Below are positions 10,781 through 18,057 of a DNA stretch of 64,000 nt, in pieces (the stretch's first letter is position 1; the number at the start of each line of letters is the position of its first letter). Origin of the DNA: Herbiconiux sp. SALV-R1 (GTDB lineage: Bacteria; Actinomycetota; Actinomycetes; Actinomycetales; Microbacteriaceae); the NCBI RefSeq assembly GCF_013113715.1, contig NZ_CP053344.1, forward strand, positions 2,542,001 through 2,606,000, read 5' to 3'. The position numbers and the translations under genes are program-made. A model generated the notes under the pieces. It was not told where the DNA came from. It did no database searches and was given only the letters and a program-made list of their open reading frames with translations.

Positions 10781-12277
10781 TCAGGCGCCGAGGCGCGACG
10801 CGTAGGCGTCGAGTTCGGCCGACTCGCCGGGCCGGAAGGCTCCGCCGAGGTACCCGTCGGGCCGCAGCACGACCGTGCCTCCCTCTGAGCCGAGCCCGAG
10901 CGACCGGGCAGCCGGATGCGCACCCGCGACCTCGACGCGTGTCACGCCGAGCGGCGACCCGGCCACCGCATCCGTCGTGCGCAGCGACACGGGGAGGGCG
11001 TCGCCCGCCCGCACCGACGACCGACGGGGGCCGCCCCCCGGAGCACCGAGCGGGCCGCCCCGGTAGTCGACCCCGGTCTCCTCGATCTCGGCGGCGAGCC
11101 GTGCCCGGGCGGGTGGGAGGCTCGACATGGCGGCGAGGAGGTGATCGCGGATGAACCGTCCCGGCCCGGTGTCGAGGGTGCCGACCTTCGTCATCCCGGT
11201 GCTGAAGCGGAGCACGCGGGCGGCGATGGGGTGCCGTTCGGCGTGATAGCTGTCGAGCAGCCACTCGGCATCGGCCGGCTCGAGCGTTCCGTCGGCGACG
11301 AGGGCGAGCTTCCAGCCGAGGTTGAACGCATCCTGCATGCCGGTGTTCATGCCCTGCCCGCCGGCGGGCGAGTGCACGTGCGATGCGTCGCCGGCGAGCA
11401 GGACGCGGCCGACGCGGTAGCGCGGCACCTGGGCGTGGTGGATGTCGAAGGTGGTCAACCAGTGCGGGTCGTGCAGCCGCAGACCCATGCGCCGCTCGTC
11501 GACCACCCGTTGCAGCCAGTCGAGCGTCGCGGGCGGCGCCTCGCCGGCGGAGTCGATCTCGACGATGACTCGCGCCCGGGTGCCCGCCATGGGGAACACG
11601 ACCCCGGGCCCGTCGGCCGCGCCGAGGTACATCTGCATCGAGGAGCGGTCGAGGTCGTCCTCGGCGTCGGCCTCGACGTCGCCCATGAGAAAGCGCTCGC
11701 CGTGGAACGAGCCGACGAGCTTCTCACCCACCAGGTGCCGCACCGCGCTGCGCGCCCCGTCGCAGCCCACGACCCAGCCGACCTCGAGCGTCTCGGCGCC
11801 GGCCTCGCTCGTGAGGTGCACGGTGACACCCGCATCCGACTGCTCGAGGCCGATGAGCTCCACCCCGCGCTCGATGCCCACGCCGAGTTCGCCGAGCCGC
11901 TGCGTGAGAATGCGCTCAGTCTCGGTCTGCGGAGTGGTGATGCTGTACGGATGCGTGCTGTCGACCCCCTCGAACGAGAAGCGGGCGACCGTGCGTTCCG
12001 CGCCGTGGAACTGCACGCCGGTCGTGACCACACCGGTGGCACGGAGCTCGTCGACCAGCGAGCCGCCCAGCGCATCCATCATCTCGAGGCTCCGCGCGTG
12101 CACCACCACCGCCCGCGACTCGGTGGTCGGCGCCGCCAGCCGATCGACGATGCGGAACGGGACCCCGCGCCGGGCGAGCTCGATGGCCAGCACGAGGCCC
12201 ACCGGCCCCGCCCCCACGATCAGCACCCGCGCACCGGCGGACGGGCGGGCGACAGCAGACTCTTCGGGCTCGACCAT
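10781..12277 (-). CDS. FAD-dependent aromatic-type monooxygenase (PheA/TfdB/rifampicin-monooxygenase-like)
   Basis: A 498-aa flavoprotein hydroxylase of the FAD_binding_3 family, using NAD(P)H and O2. Visible motifs: dinucleotide-binding VGAGPVGLVLAIELARRG (about 20-37), the DG motif VGCDGARSAVRHL, and the FAD-ribityl motif GDASHVHSPAGGQGMN followed by DAFNLGWKLA. ATG 12277 is chosen because it places the GxGxxG motif at the usual distance from the N-terminus; the frame is open further upstream. The substrate cannot be told from sequence; phenolic compounds and antibiotics are typical of the family. It is divergent from the exported-protein gene at 12411. Confidence 0.88.
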   Translation of the reverse strand: MVEPEESAVARPSAGARVLIVGAGPVGLVLAIELARRGVPFRIVDRLAAPTTESRAVVVHARSLEMMDALGGSLVDELRATGVVTTGVQFHGAERTVARFSFEGVDSTHPYSITTPQTETERILTQRLGELGVGIERGVELIGLEQSDAGVTVHLTSEAGAETLEVGWVVGCDGARSAVRHLVGEKLVGSFHGERFLMGDVEADAEDDLDRSSMQMYLGAADGPGVVFPMAGTRARVIVEIDSAGEAPPATLDWLQRVVDERRMGLRLHDPHWLTTFDIHHAQVPRYRVGRVLLAGDASHVHSPAGGQGMNTGMQDAFNLGWKLALVADGTLEPADAEWLLDSYHAERHPIAARVLRFSTGMTKVGTLDTGPGRFIRDHLLAAMSSLPPARARLAAEIEETGVDYRGGPLGAPGGGPRRSSVRAGDALPVSLRTTDAVAGSPLGVTRVEVAGAHPAARSLGLGSEGGTVVLRPDGYLGGAFRPGESAELDAYASRLGA

Positions 12278-12356
12278 GCGCCAAGACTGGCACCCCTGCG
12301 ACCCCCGGCACCAGCACCCCGTCCGGGGTGCACGCGCCATTCCCCTGGAGCACCAC

Positions 12357-12374
12357 TCCACCGAAAGGGGGATG
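12357..12374. promoter_or_regulatory. 18-bp motif shared with the prophage cargo zone
   Basis: TCCACCGAAAGGGGGATG occurs here, in the divergent region between the monooxygenase (80 bp upstream) and the exported-protein gene (37 bp upstream). The identical 18 bp recur at 14928-14945 inside the prophage. A shared regulator-binding site is the likeliest reading. Confidence 0.45.
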
Positions 12375-12410
12375 GTCTGGTGGCCCAGCGAGTGGCTACG
12401 TTCATCGGCG

Positions 12411-12851
12411 ATGACCACCTCACGAAGCACCACCCGACGAGCCCGTTCCTGGACGGTGTTCGGCTCCACGCTCGCCGCCGTGGGTCTCATGCTTGCCACG
12501 ACCGCCTGCACCAGCGCTGAAACTCTGCCGAGCACGCCCGTGCACGCCGATCCATCAGCCGAGCACGTCCGCGCGACCCGCGAGCAGGTGCACCTCGACA
12601 GAGAGCTCCAGACGACAGGCTGGACGATCGACGAACCGGGCCTCTACCACCGGGTGACGACAGCATCATGCGCGCTCACGTGCGACCTCGAGCTGCTGAG
12701 TGCGTCGGGATGCCCGACGGGTGCCACCATCGCCTCGTCGAGCCTCGGGCAGGTCACCACGATCATCACCACCGACCCTTTGCCCCCAGCCGAGGTCGTC
12801 ACCGTCACAGTCCCAGAAGGCGGCCTCCGCTCGATCAGCTGCGGCGAATAG
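12411..12851 (+). CDS. Exported, probably lipid-anchored protein, unknown function
   Basis: A 146-aa protein with a basic N-region (SRSTTRRARSW), a hydrophobic core (FGSTLAAVGLMLATTAC) and a cysteine at residue 33 that could be a lipidation site, although TTAC is a weak lipobox. Two further cysteine pairs (ASCALTCDL, ASGC) lie in the mature part. It is the last host gene before the attachment site. No domain recognised; no clear RBS at ATG 12411. Confidence 0.65.
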   Translation: MTTSRSTTRRARSWTVFGSTLAAVGLMLATTACTSAETLPSTPVHADPSAEHVRATREQVHLDRELQTTGWTIDEPGLYHRVTTASCALTCDLELLSASGCPTGATIASSSLGQVTTIITTDPLPPAEVVTVTVPEGGLRSISCGE

Positions 12852-12891
12852 CGCGCACAGCGAGTCATCGCGCAAGCCCGGACGGATGCGA

Positions 12892-12928
12892 AAGGCCCCG
12901 CCCTCCGGTGTGCGGAGAGTGGGGCCTT
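12892..12928. terminator. Original host terminator of tRNA-Lys, now orphaned next to attL
   Basis: AAGGCCCC (12892-12899) pairs with GGGGCCTT (12921-12928), with an inner CTCCG/CGGAG stem (12903-12907 / 12913-12917). On the minus strand it follows the tRNA-Lys 3' end in attL by 7 bp and is trailed by TTTCGC, so before integration it would have ended the tRNA transcript. It also serves the convergent gene at 12411. Confidence 0.75.
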
Positions 12929-12934
12929 CATCGT

Positions 12935-12974
12935 GTGGTGCACCCCCAGGGACTTGAACCCTGAACCCACTGAT
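12935..12974. repeat. attL: attL: 40-bp direct repeat with the tRNA-Lys 3' portion
   Basis: These 40 bp are identical to 62667-62706. They hold the tRNA-Lys sequence from the 3' side of the anticodon loop through the T-arm, acceptor strand and CCA, plus 1 bp. Beyond 12974 the sequence no longer matches a tRNA, so this is a fragment left by integration and not a working gene. Confidence 0.95.
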
Positions 12975-13094
12975 ATGGAGTGCTAGTTCTGACCATTGCC
13001 GACGACTGCCGAGAGGCGCGGCATTCCGCGGGAGCAGCGGCGGATGAAGTGTCGGTGAGTGCTGCCAGTCACCGATGCTTGCCGACTCAATGTG

Positions 13095-13112
13095 GCGAGT
13101 AAGTGGCGGATC
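13095..13112 (+). repeat. Candidate integrase arm-type site, left
   Basis: GCGAGTAAGTGGCGGATC, 120 bp inside attL, matches 62582-62599 just inside attR at 17 of 18 positions in the same orientation. On the circular phage genome the two copies would flank the attP core, as expected for tyrosine-integrase arm sites. Confidence 0.55.
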
Positions 13113-13142
13113 TCGTCAGCCAGCGCGACCCAGCAACCGCCG

Positions 13143-13367
13143 CTACCCCATCCCCCTTCGGGCCTCGATTCGTGCGCGTAGCCGGTAGACGAGCTGAGGG
13201 TACGCCGCCATGGCCGCTTGGGTGTCGAGCAGCTGGTTGAGGCGCTGCACGTAGCGGGCGTAGGTCCACCCGAAAGTGCGGCGGATGGCCTCCTCGCGAG
13301 CACCCTCGGGGCGGTCGATCCAGCGGCGTTCGAAGTCGAGAATGATGCGGTCGTTGTAGGTGAGCAT
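13143..13367 (-). CDS. DUF3263-family protein
   Basis: A 74-aa protein with the DUF3263 pattern: ILDFERRWIDRPEGAREEAI, then FGWTYARYVQRLNQLLDTQ, AAYPQLVYRLR and a basic tail. The family is small, actinobacterial and of unknown function, with a predicted helical DNA-binding-like fold. First gene inside attL, so it may be expressed in the lysogen. ATG 13367 is the only start that keeps the full domain. Confidence 0.8.
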   Translation of the reverse strand: MLTYNDRIILDFERRWIDRPEGAREEAIRRTFGWTYARYVQRLNQLLDTQAAMAAYPQLVYRLRARIEARRGMG

Positions 13368-13415
13368 GGCGGGATCGTGCCACCCGCCACCGACAATGCG
13401 ACGACCAAAGGGCCC

Positions 13416-13778
13416 TTAGCCGGCGACGACTTCACCGCCGAGAGATCCAGCAAGGTCCTCCGCCTTGTCACTCACAACCACCCAGCGCTCGCCCGCGACG
13501 ATGGGGCTCTCTTCGGATGCGACTTGCGCCACGTACCGGTTCTTCTGGTCGGCGGAGTCGAAGACGATCAGCATGTCGATGTTCTCGGGGCATAGGACGG
13601 CGTGCGCCCCTTCTCCGACCATCGCCTCCATCACGTCCTGCGGGTCGTCGCAAGTGCCGCCTGCGGCCACGAAGGCGTCTAAGAGCTGACTAGGGGTGTC
13701 GTATGACTTCGCGCCCGAACACCCTGCAAGCACTGCCACAGCCATCAGCGAGATGACAAATCCTGCGAGCCTCTTCAT
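13416..13778 (-). CDS. Prophage lipoprotein
   Basis: A 120-aa protein with a lipoprotein signal: MKRLAGF, hydrophobic core and lipobox VLAGC with cysteine at about residue 19. The mature part is small, acidic and has two more cysteines (GGTCDD, VLCPEN). No domain recognised. Small phage lipoproteins such as Ltp of phage TP-J34 and Llp of T5 block superinfection; that role is possible here but not shown. It is divergent from the gene at 13860. Confidence 0.75.
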   Translation of the reverse strand: MKRLAGFVISLMAVAVLAGCSGAKSYDTPSQLLDAFVAAGGTCDDPQDVMEAMVGEGAHAVLCPENIDMLIVFDSADQKNRYVAQVASEESPIVAGERWVVVSDKAEDLAGSLGGEVVAG

Positions 13779-13859
13779 GTGTCGATGATGGCGTGTCGTC
13801 GGTGGTCCTGTCTACGATCTTGCTGCGCGGGCCGGCGCGCTTCACCACGAGGAGCGCAC

Positions 13860-14138
13860 ATGATCGGCACTGGGCCCATCCGTATCGGCAGAGACGAGTG
13901 GGCACTCATCCGGAACGACCCCACCACCCCCGCGGCGCTCGTGCGCAGGATGCACCCCGGCACTGAATTCGAGCACTACCGGGTCGTCACCTTCGACATC
14001 GACCCAGCGGAGCGTCGCCTGATCGGCCGGTTCCGCACGCTGGAGGCAGCCGATCGCGCCGTCCGTTACACGGTGCCTGCGGGGCGCATCCGGCCTGCGC
14101 TGAACCTCATACCGAAGGGCGCGTGGGGGAAGCTGTGA
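13860..14138 (+). CDS. Hypothetical protein, 92 aa
   Basis: Start ATG 13860 is set by a strong GAGGAG 6 nt upstream; the frame is open earlier, but that stretch is Cys/Arg-rich and unlike coding sequence. The protein begins MIGTGPIRIGRDEWALIRND and has a mixed alpha/beta pattern ending in basic residues. No family recognised. Confidence 0.6.
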   Translation: MIGTGPIRIGRDEWALIRNDPTTPAALVRRMHPGTEFEHYRVVTFDIDPAERRLIGRFRTLEAADRAVRYTVPAGRIRPALNLIPKGAWGKL

Positions 14139-14231
14139 TCTCCACCTGCGGCCGCAGCACTTCGCGACGCTCTTCGGGGTGAAGCCCCTACCGGCGCCAC
14201 CCAGACCAGTCGCTGCAGACGAACGCTCCGA

Positions 14232-14399
14232 ATGGAAGCAATGGCTCCCGCAGCCAGGCTCGCCCGATGCCTCGTCCGCTTCTTCGGTCTACGGTGTCGT
14301 CAGTGCGGCCGCCACCTGCCCGGCGCGAAGAGGTTCTCAGGCGACCGGTTCTGTTCCGACGAATGCGCTACGAACCATGAAGAGTCGCACGCCTGGTGA
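14232..14399 (+). CDS. Tiny zinc-ribbon protein
   Basis: A 55-aa frame (alternative ATG 14241) carrying CRQCG and FCSDEC spaced by about 15 residues, with LPGAKRFSGDR between. This Cys4 layout (CxxC...CxxxC) is typical of small treble-clef or MYND-like zinc-binding peptides. The RBS is poor. The 90 bp before it hold no other gene I can support. Confidence 0.5.
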   Translation: MEAMAPAARLARCLVRFFGLRCRQCGRHLPGAKRFSGDRFCSDECATNHEESHAW

Positions 14400-14468
14400 G
14401 ATGCGGGTGCACGGAGCGTTCATCACAATGAAGCCGATGCCTCAGCCGCGTGAAGGGCGCACTCGGCG

Positions 14469-14891
14469 TCACTCCGGTGCAGTCTCATTCGCGGTCTCCG
14501 CATGTGAGAACGTGTACGTGTAGGTTGCTACGAGCGTGAGATCGCCGATCGGCAGGACAGCCGTGAAGGTGTAGGGCACCCCCGTAGGAAATTGCTCGAG
14601 GCCGATAATGCCCATCCCGTCGGAGGACAGGAAGAAGAGGTTGCTCCCAAAGACGCGGCCTCCAGACGGTGTCCACGAAAGTGTGCCACGAGGATCGCTT
14701 CCGGGCGGCAAATTGTCGACCTGCAGATAGAGGTCGTGGTACGTGTTGTATCGCAAATCGACGATGGTAGTGATTCTCATCGTCGGCGCTAAGGCACTGG
14801 CCGCAGCTGCAGGAGCCGCCACAGCCACCGCCACCACCGGCGCTCCCCACACTCCGGCACGGAGGACTCCACGACGCGTCACTTCACTCAT
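14469..14891 (-). CDS. Tat-exported cargo protein
   Basis: A 140-aa protein with a twin-arginine signal (TRRGVLRAGVWGAPVVAVAV) and an APAAAAS cleavage region near residue 32. The mature part of about 105 aa is beta-rich (LYLQVDNLPPG, YTFTAVLPIGDLTLVATYTY), like an Ig-type or big-domain surface protein. Its signal resembles that of the gene at 16370 closely, so the two may form a small family. Candidate lysogenic-conversion factor; function unknown. The 18-bp motif at 14928 lies 37 bp upstream. Confidence 0.75.
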   Translation of the reverse strand: MSEVTRRGVLRAGVWGAPVVAVAVAAPAAAASALAPTMRITTIVDLRYNTYHDLYLQVDNLPPGSDPRGTLSWTPSGGRVFGSNLFFLSSDGMGIIGLEQFPTGVPYTFTAVLPIGDLTLVATYTYTFSHAETANETAPE

Positions 14892-14927
14892 GCGTGAAGC
14901 GTGACAGGAAATTCGATGGTGCGCTAG

Positions 14928-14945
14928 TCCACCGAAAGGGGGATG
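14928..14945. promoter_or_regulatory. Second copy of the 18-bp shared motif
   Basis: TCCACCGAAAGGGGGATG, identical to 12357-12374, 37 bp upstream of the Tat-exported protein at 14891. Read in the direction of that gene it is CATCCCCCTTTCGGTGGA, the same relative orientation as the host copy has to the FAD monooxygenase. Confidence 0.45.
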
Positions 14946-14997
14946 TCCATCAGGATTACGCGGGCGGCAGCTGGATGGTCTTCCGTCGTCGAGGTGT

Positions 14998-15168
14998 CTA
15001 GTTCTGTCGTTTGCGGATGGTGGCGCGTCGCCGGACGATGCCGATGATCGCGGTCGCCACGAAGAGGACGATCGCGATGATCGCCAGCCATAACAGGCCC
15101 TTGATCGTGAAGCCCACGATAGCGAGGATGATCCACGCCGCGAGGATCACCACGATCGCTATCAGCAT
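14998..15168 (-). CDS. Small two-TM hydrophobic protein
   Basis: A 56-aa protein made of two membrane segments (about residues 2-20 and 23-44, LLWLAIIAIVLFVATAIIGI) and a basic tail RRRATIRKRQN. GAGGAG lies immediately before ATG 15168, with only 2-3 nt spacing, so a slightly later start is possible. Small proteins of this composition are common in actinobacteria and have no assigned function. No other gene is visible in the 168 bp up to the next start. Confidence 0.65.
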   Translation of the reverse strand: MLIAIVVILAAWIILAIVGFTIKGLLWLAIIAIVLFVATAIIGIVRRRATIRKRQN

Positions 15169-15336
15169 GACTCCTCGAATCGGTGGGTGAGGTCGGGATG
15201 TGATGCGGTCATGGGATGCCTTCTTCCGTCAATCCCGACACTAGCTTCGCCACATGTGTGGGCACACAAGTTCAGTTCCACACCGGCACGCGCGCAGGTC
15301 AGCGGTGTTGTAGCGGTCTCGCCTCGGGGGTGCAGG

Positions 15337-15810
15337 TCAGCTGTACGTCGAGGCTCCCGTGTCGAGGCCGCCGCTGGGCTGGAAGCGGATCGTCGCTGCC
15401 GCCAGCGCGACGAGCGCTGCGCGGTCGGTCTCCTGTTGCGTCGCCGCTGACAGTGCGGCCGACATCCGGTCACGTTCGGCGGCAGCATCCGCGCTGATGG
15501 TCTGCAGGCGGTCCGCGAGAATCGTCGCGAGGCCGTCTGCGAGCTCTTCCAGGTTCGTGTTCTCGATCTGCAGCCGGCGATCGCTGACTTTCAGTTCCAC
15601 GGTCGTGTAGCCCGCGGCGGTCAGATGGTCTCGGGTGTCTGCCGAGAGGATGCCCGTGATCTCCTCCTTCATCGGCTTGCGGGTGAAGACCGCTGACACC
15701 GTGTATCGCTCCGGCGCCTCGGGGGTCAGCAGCGAGGCGGGAAGGTCGTTGGTCAGGACGGTGGCCAGCCCGAGCGAGGCGGTGCCGGCGGGATGGGGAT
15801 CTGAGTTCAT
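15337..15810 (-). CDS. Hypothetical cytoplasmic protein, helical
   Basis: A 157-aa protein from ATG 15810; the frame is open further up, but the upstream sequence is Cys/His/Arg-rich and unlike the body. The N-terminal half has an RYTVSAVFTRKPMKEEI motif; the second half is helical and Ala-rich (TILADRLQTISADAAAERDR). No family recognised. It is divergent from the 16122 gene. Confidence 0.6.
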   Translation of the reverse strand: MNSDPHPAGTASLGLATVLTNDLPASLLTPEAPERYTVSAVFTRKPMKEEITGILSADTRDHLTAAGYTTVELKVSDRRLQIENTNLEELADGLATILADRLQTISADAAAERDRMSAALSAATQQETDRAALVALAAATIRFQPSGGLDTGASTYS

Positions 15811-16121
15811 GTTCGGACGGTACGGGGTCTGACTGTGGGGCCTCACAGCCGACAGTGCATCGAAGTCCCTGCCGTGACTGCACACTCAGCTGCACGAAGC
15901 AATCCCTGTCGGCCTCGCAGGGCCGCACGTACGCTCTCCCCTGTCCGACGAAGGGAATGTCGGATGGCCACCATCGGAATCTGAGCGAACACCCAATTCG
16001 CACCGATGGATCACGGGTCGATGGCTTCTCGCCAGCGCGACCCCAAACGCTGCTGGCGAGAATGCCCCAAAATCCGCCACTGATAAATCCGCCTCGCCCC
16101 TACCTGAGTACGCTCGGGCGC
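15811..16121. other. 311-bp divergent intergenic region in the cargo zone
   Basis: Lies between two divergent starts and should contain promoters for both. I see no convincing promoter hexamers, hairpin or additional gene. Open frames here have unusual His/Arg/Pro-rich composition. Confidence 0.4.
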
Positions 16122-16343
16122 ATGCTCTTCCTCGCGCGCGGCATCGAAGACGACAACTACATGGTCGTCGAACAGGTCGATGGCATGCTCGTCGATGCGG
16201 CGTGGAGGATCGATAAGGAATGGGACGGATGGGCGGTGTCGCATGCCGACAGCAACGACGTCACGGCAGCCGCTGGGCTGCGCGGATACGGAACGCCCGA
16301 GGCGGCAGTCGACGCACTACGAGCGCTCCTCTCCCGGCCATAA
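16122..16343 (+). CDS. Hypothetical protein, 73 aa
   Basis: Begins MLFLARGIEDDNYMVVEQVDG, with a two-strand, two-helix pattern and a GYGTPEAAVDALRALLSRP tail like a small nucleic-acid- or metabolite-binding fold. The start is chosen at ATG 16122 because upstream codons are unlike coding sequence; ATG 16062 in the same frame is an alternative. No family recognised. Confidence 0.5.
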   Translation: MLFLARGIEDDNYMVVEQVDGMLVDAAWRIDKEWDGWAVSHADSNDVTAAAGLRGYGTPEAAVDALRALLSRP

Positions 16344-16369
16344 GAAAAATGCACTGGTATCGTGCGTCT

Positions 16370-16756
16370 ATGGACGACGTGGAGCCGGGGCCAGGGATTC
16401 GCCGACGCACCCTCATGGGGGCGGTGTGGGCAGCACCGGTGATCGTCGCGGCCGTCGCAGCCCCGTCCGCGGCTGCATCGGGCAGTTATCGGATCAGCGT
16501 TCGTGACGCTTGGCAGGTAGGCCCGAGGAATGCTTCGACAGCCGTGATCACGGGTTACGTGTTCCTCCGAGCAGACCGGACAACGCCGGCATCCGGAGTC
16601 GCGCTAACCATCACTGTGTTGCCGGTCGGGACAGTGGGACTGACCACCACGAGCGACGACGGGTTCTTCATCACTCGCATCGACACCGGCACGAGACAGC
16701 TCACCTACCAGGTAGTCGCATCCGACGGATCGAAGGTCACGGGCGCGCTTCGTTAG
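16370..16756 (+). CDS. Tat-exported cargo protein
   Basis: A 128-aa protein with a twin-arginine signal (IRRRTLMGAVWAAPVIVAAV) and an APSAAAS cleavage region. The roughly 90-aa mature part looks like one Ig-like or carboxypeptidase-regulatory beta domain (GYVFLRADRTTPASGVALTI, TTTSDDGFFITRIDTG). The signal segment parallels that of 14469-14891 (RR, L, G, W, AAPV, AAPxAAAS). ATG 16349 is a second possible start. Candidate surface-modifying moron. Confidence 0.7.
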   Translation: MDDVEPGPGIRRRTLMGAVWAAPVIVAAVAAPSAAASGSYRISVRDAWQVGPRNASTAVITGYVFLRADRTTPASGVALTITVLPVGTVGLTTTSDDGFFITRIDTGTRQLTYQVVASDGSKVTGALR

Positions 16757-16891
16757 GCAAGGCCGCATGCGGGCGCTCGGAGGGTTTCGCTCACTGCGGG
16801 ATGCGGTCGAGTCGCCACAAGTCTTCCTGACGCGGGAGAGCCCCCTATGGCGCTGTCGCCAAGCACGTTCGTGACCACTACCATCTGCCGT

Positions 16892-17557
16892 ATGAGCCCG
16901 AAGAAGATCGAACCGTCGCTCGAGGACTTCATCAAACTTGTGCTGGATTTACGCTCGAAGCCAGACGCTGACATCGCCATCATCGGGGGATCGTTTCTCG
17001 ATATCGCCCTGCAACAGGCGCTCTTGGCGAGGTTCGTCGAACTCACCGACAAAGAGAAAGGCGATCTGTTCTTCCTCGCGAACGGGCCCCTCTTCGATCT
17101 GGGCTCGAAAATCGGCGTCGCGTACGCGTTGAACGTGATCTCGCGCGGCGTGCGGGACGACTTAGTCACGATCGCGAGGCTCCGGAACCGTTTAGCGCAC
17201 CGGATGGAGGACTTGGACGCCAACTCGCCCAGCATCCGGAACGAGCTCTCGAAGCTCGCTGTGTGGAAGGACCCGTGGACCCATGTTCCTGGCACGAAGA
17301 TGCGACATGGTGGTGAAGGCTTCATCTTTGAGGGCCAGTACTTTCTCCTCCAAACGACGCACGTAATTGCCAGTGACCCGGACGACTACATTCTGTTCTT
17401 TGTCCCGGGTGCTGGCGACGATGTAGCCAGCGATCCTAGGCTCATCCTTCTCCACGGCATCTGGTCATGCCTCTACGCGATCATGGTCACCGCGCTCAGG
17501 AACTGGAATGGCTTCGAGTACACCGAAGGCGTCGACGGGGCTCCGTCGGGCGAGTAA
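16892..17557 (+). CDS. MltR/HEPN-like protein
   Basis: A 221-aa protein resembling the MltR (mannitol repressor-like) family: SFLDIALQQALLARFV (34-49), NGPLFDLGSKIGVAYALNVI (64-83) and ARLRNRLAHRM (96-106). RNRLAH at 98-103 has the Arg-Asn-x3-His spacing of HEPN RNase motifs. MltR homologues in enterobacteria regulate mannitol genes, but on a prophage a toxin or defence role is equally possible. ATG 16892 follows 135 bp of intergenic DNA; a hairpin at 17598-17639 follows. Confidence 0.65.
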   Translation: MSPKKIEPSLEDFIKLVLDLRSKPDADIAIIGGSFLDIALQQALLARFVELTDKEKGDLFFLANGPLFDLGSKIGVAYALNVISRGVRDDLVTIARLRNRLAHRMEDLDANSPSIRNELSKLAVWKDPWTHVPGTKMRHGGEGFIFEGQYFLLQTTHVIASDPDDYILFFVPGAGDDVASDPRLILLHGIWSCLYAIMVTALRNWNGFEYTEGVDGAPSGE

Positions 17558-17597
17558 GGTCGGGCCGCTCAGGGCGAATCTCGCGGGCAAACACGAA

Positions 17598-17639
17598 AGC
17601 GCCCCCGCACCCTCTCCGAAGAGAAGATGCGGGGGCGCT
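17598..17639. terminator. Strong bidirectional hairpin
   Basis: AGCGCCCCCGCA (17598-17609) pairs perfectly with TGCGGGGGCGCT (17628-17639), between convergent genes ending at 17557 and 17653. Confidence 0.75.
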
Positions 17640-17652
17640 GAGCATTCGCTAG

Positions 17653-18057
17653 CTATTCGCGGGTAGCGTCGTGCGCGATCGCGTCTACCAACTTATCCAT
17701 CGACGGTCGACGTATGAGCTTCACAAGGCTAACGACCAACCAGACACCTCCCGCGATAGTGCTAACGATGAAGATACCGCGCCAGGCCTGTCCCGGTAGT
17801 GCCAGGAAGTCACTGAAGGTAGCCGTCATCACGGTGATGAGGAAGGTCAGGAAGACTCCAAGCACCGCCAGGAACTCACCAGTGGGCACGTAACGAGGCA
17901 GCTCGCGTCGCAGAGCGAGTTCTACCTTGTCTCGGGTCGTCACAAGAACCTCCTGGTCGACGTTGCGGGAAACGCTTGACGCTCGGATAGTCAATGCGTC
18001 GAAGTTGACTTGTTCGCGTTCAACCCGTAATTCTTCAGGTCGATCGGGCTCATCCAT
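17653..18057 (-). CDS. Two-TM membrane protein
   Basis: A 134-aa protein from ATG 18057. The N-terminal half is polar and charged; two membrane segments follow (about residues 62-82 LAVLGVFLTFLITVMTATF and 92-112 IFIVSTIAGGVWLVVSLVKL), then a basic and acidic tail. Its start overlaps the end of the zinc-ribbon gene upstream by 8 nt, so they are coupled. Function unknown. Confidence 0.65.
   Translation of the reverse strand: MDEPDRPEELRVEREQVNFDALTIRASSVSRNVDQEVLVTTRDKVELALRRELPRYVPTGEFLAVLGVFLTFLITVMTATFSDFLALPGQAWRGIFIVSTIAGGVWLVVSLVKLIRRPSMDKLVDAIAHDATRE

Noticed and set aside
12935-12974. Second tRNA-Lys gene at attL
   Set aside because: Sequence beyond 12974 does not form the 5' half of a tRNA; it is only the displaced 3' fragment.
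14179-14523. 114-aa plus-strand ORF
   Set aside because: Pro/Ser/Ala-rich without structure, overlaps the convergent Tat gene, and the neighbouring frame holds the zinc-ribbon peptide.
14924-15136. 70-aa minus-strand ORF
   Set aside because: Asp/His/Arg-rich shadow; the other frame gives a clean two-TM protein (14998-15168).
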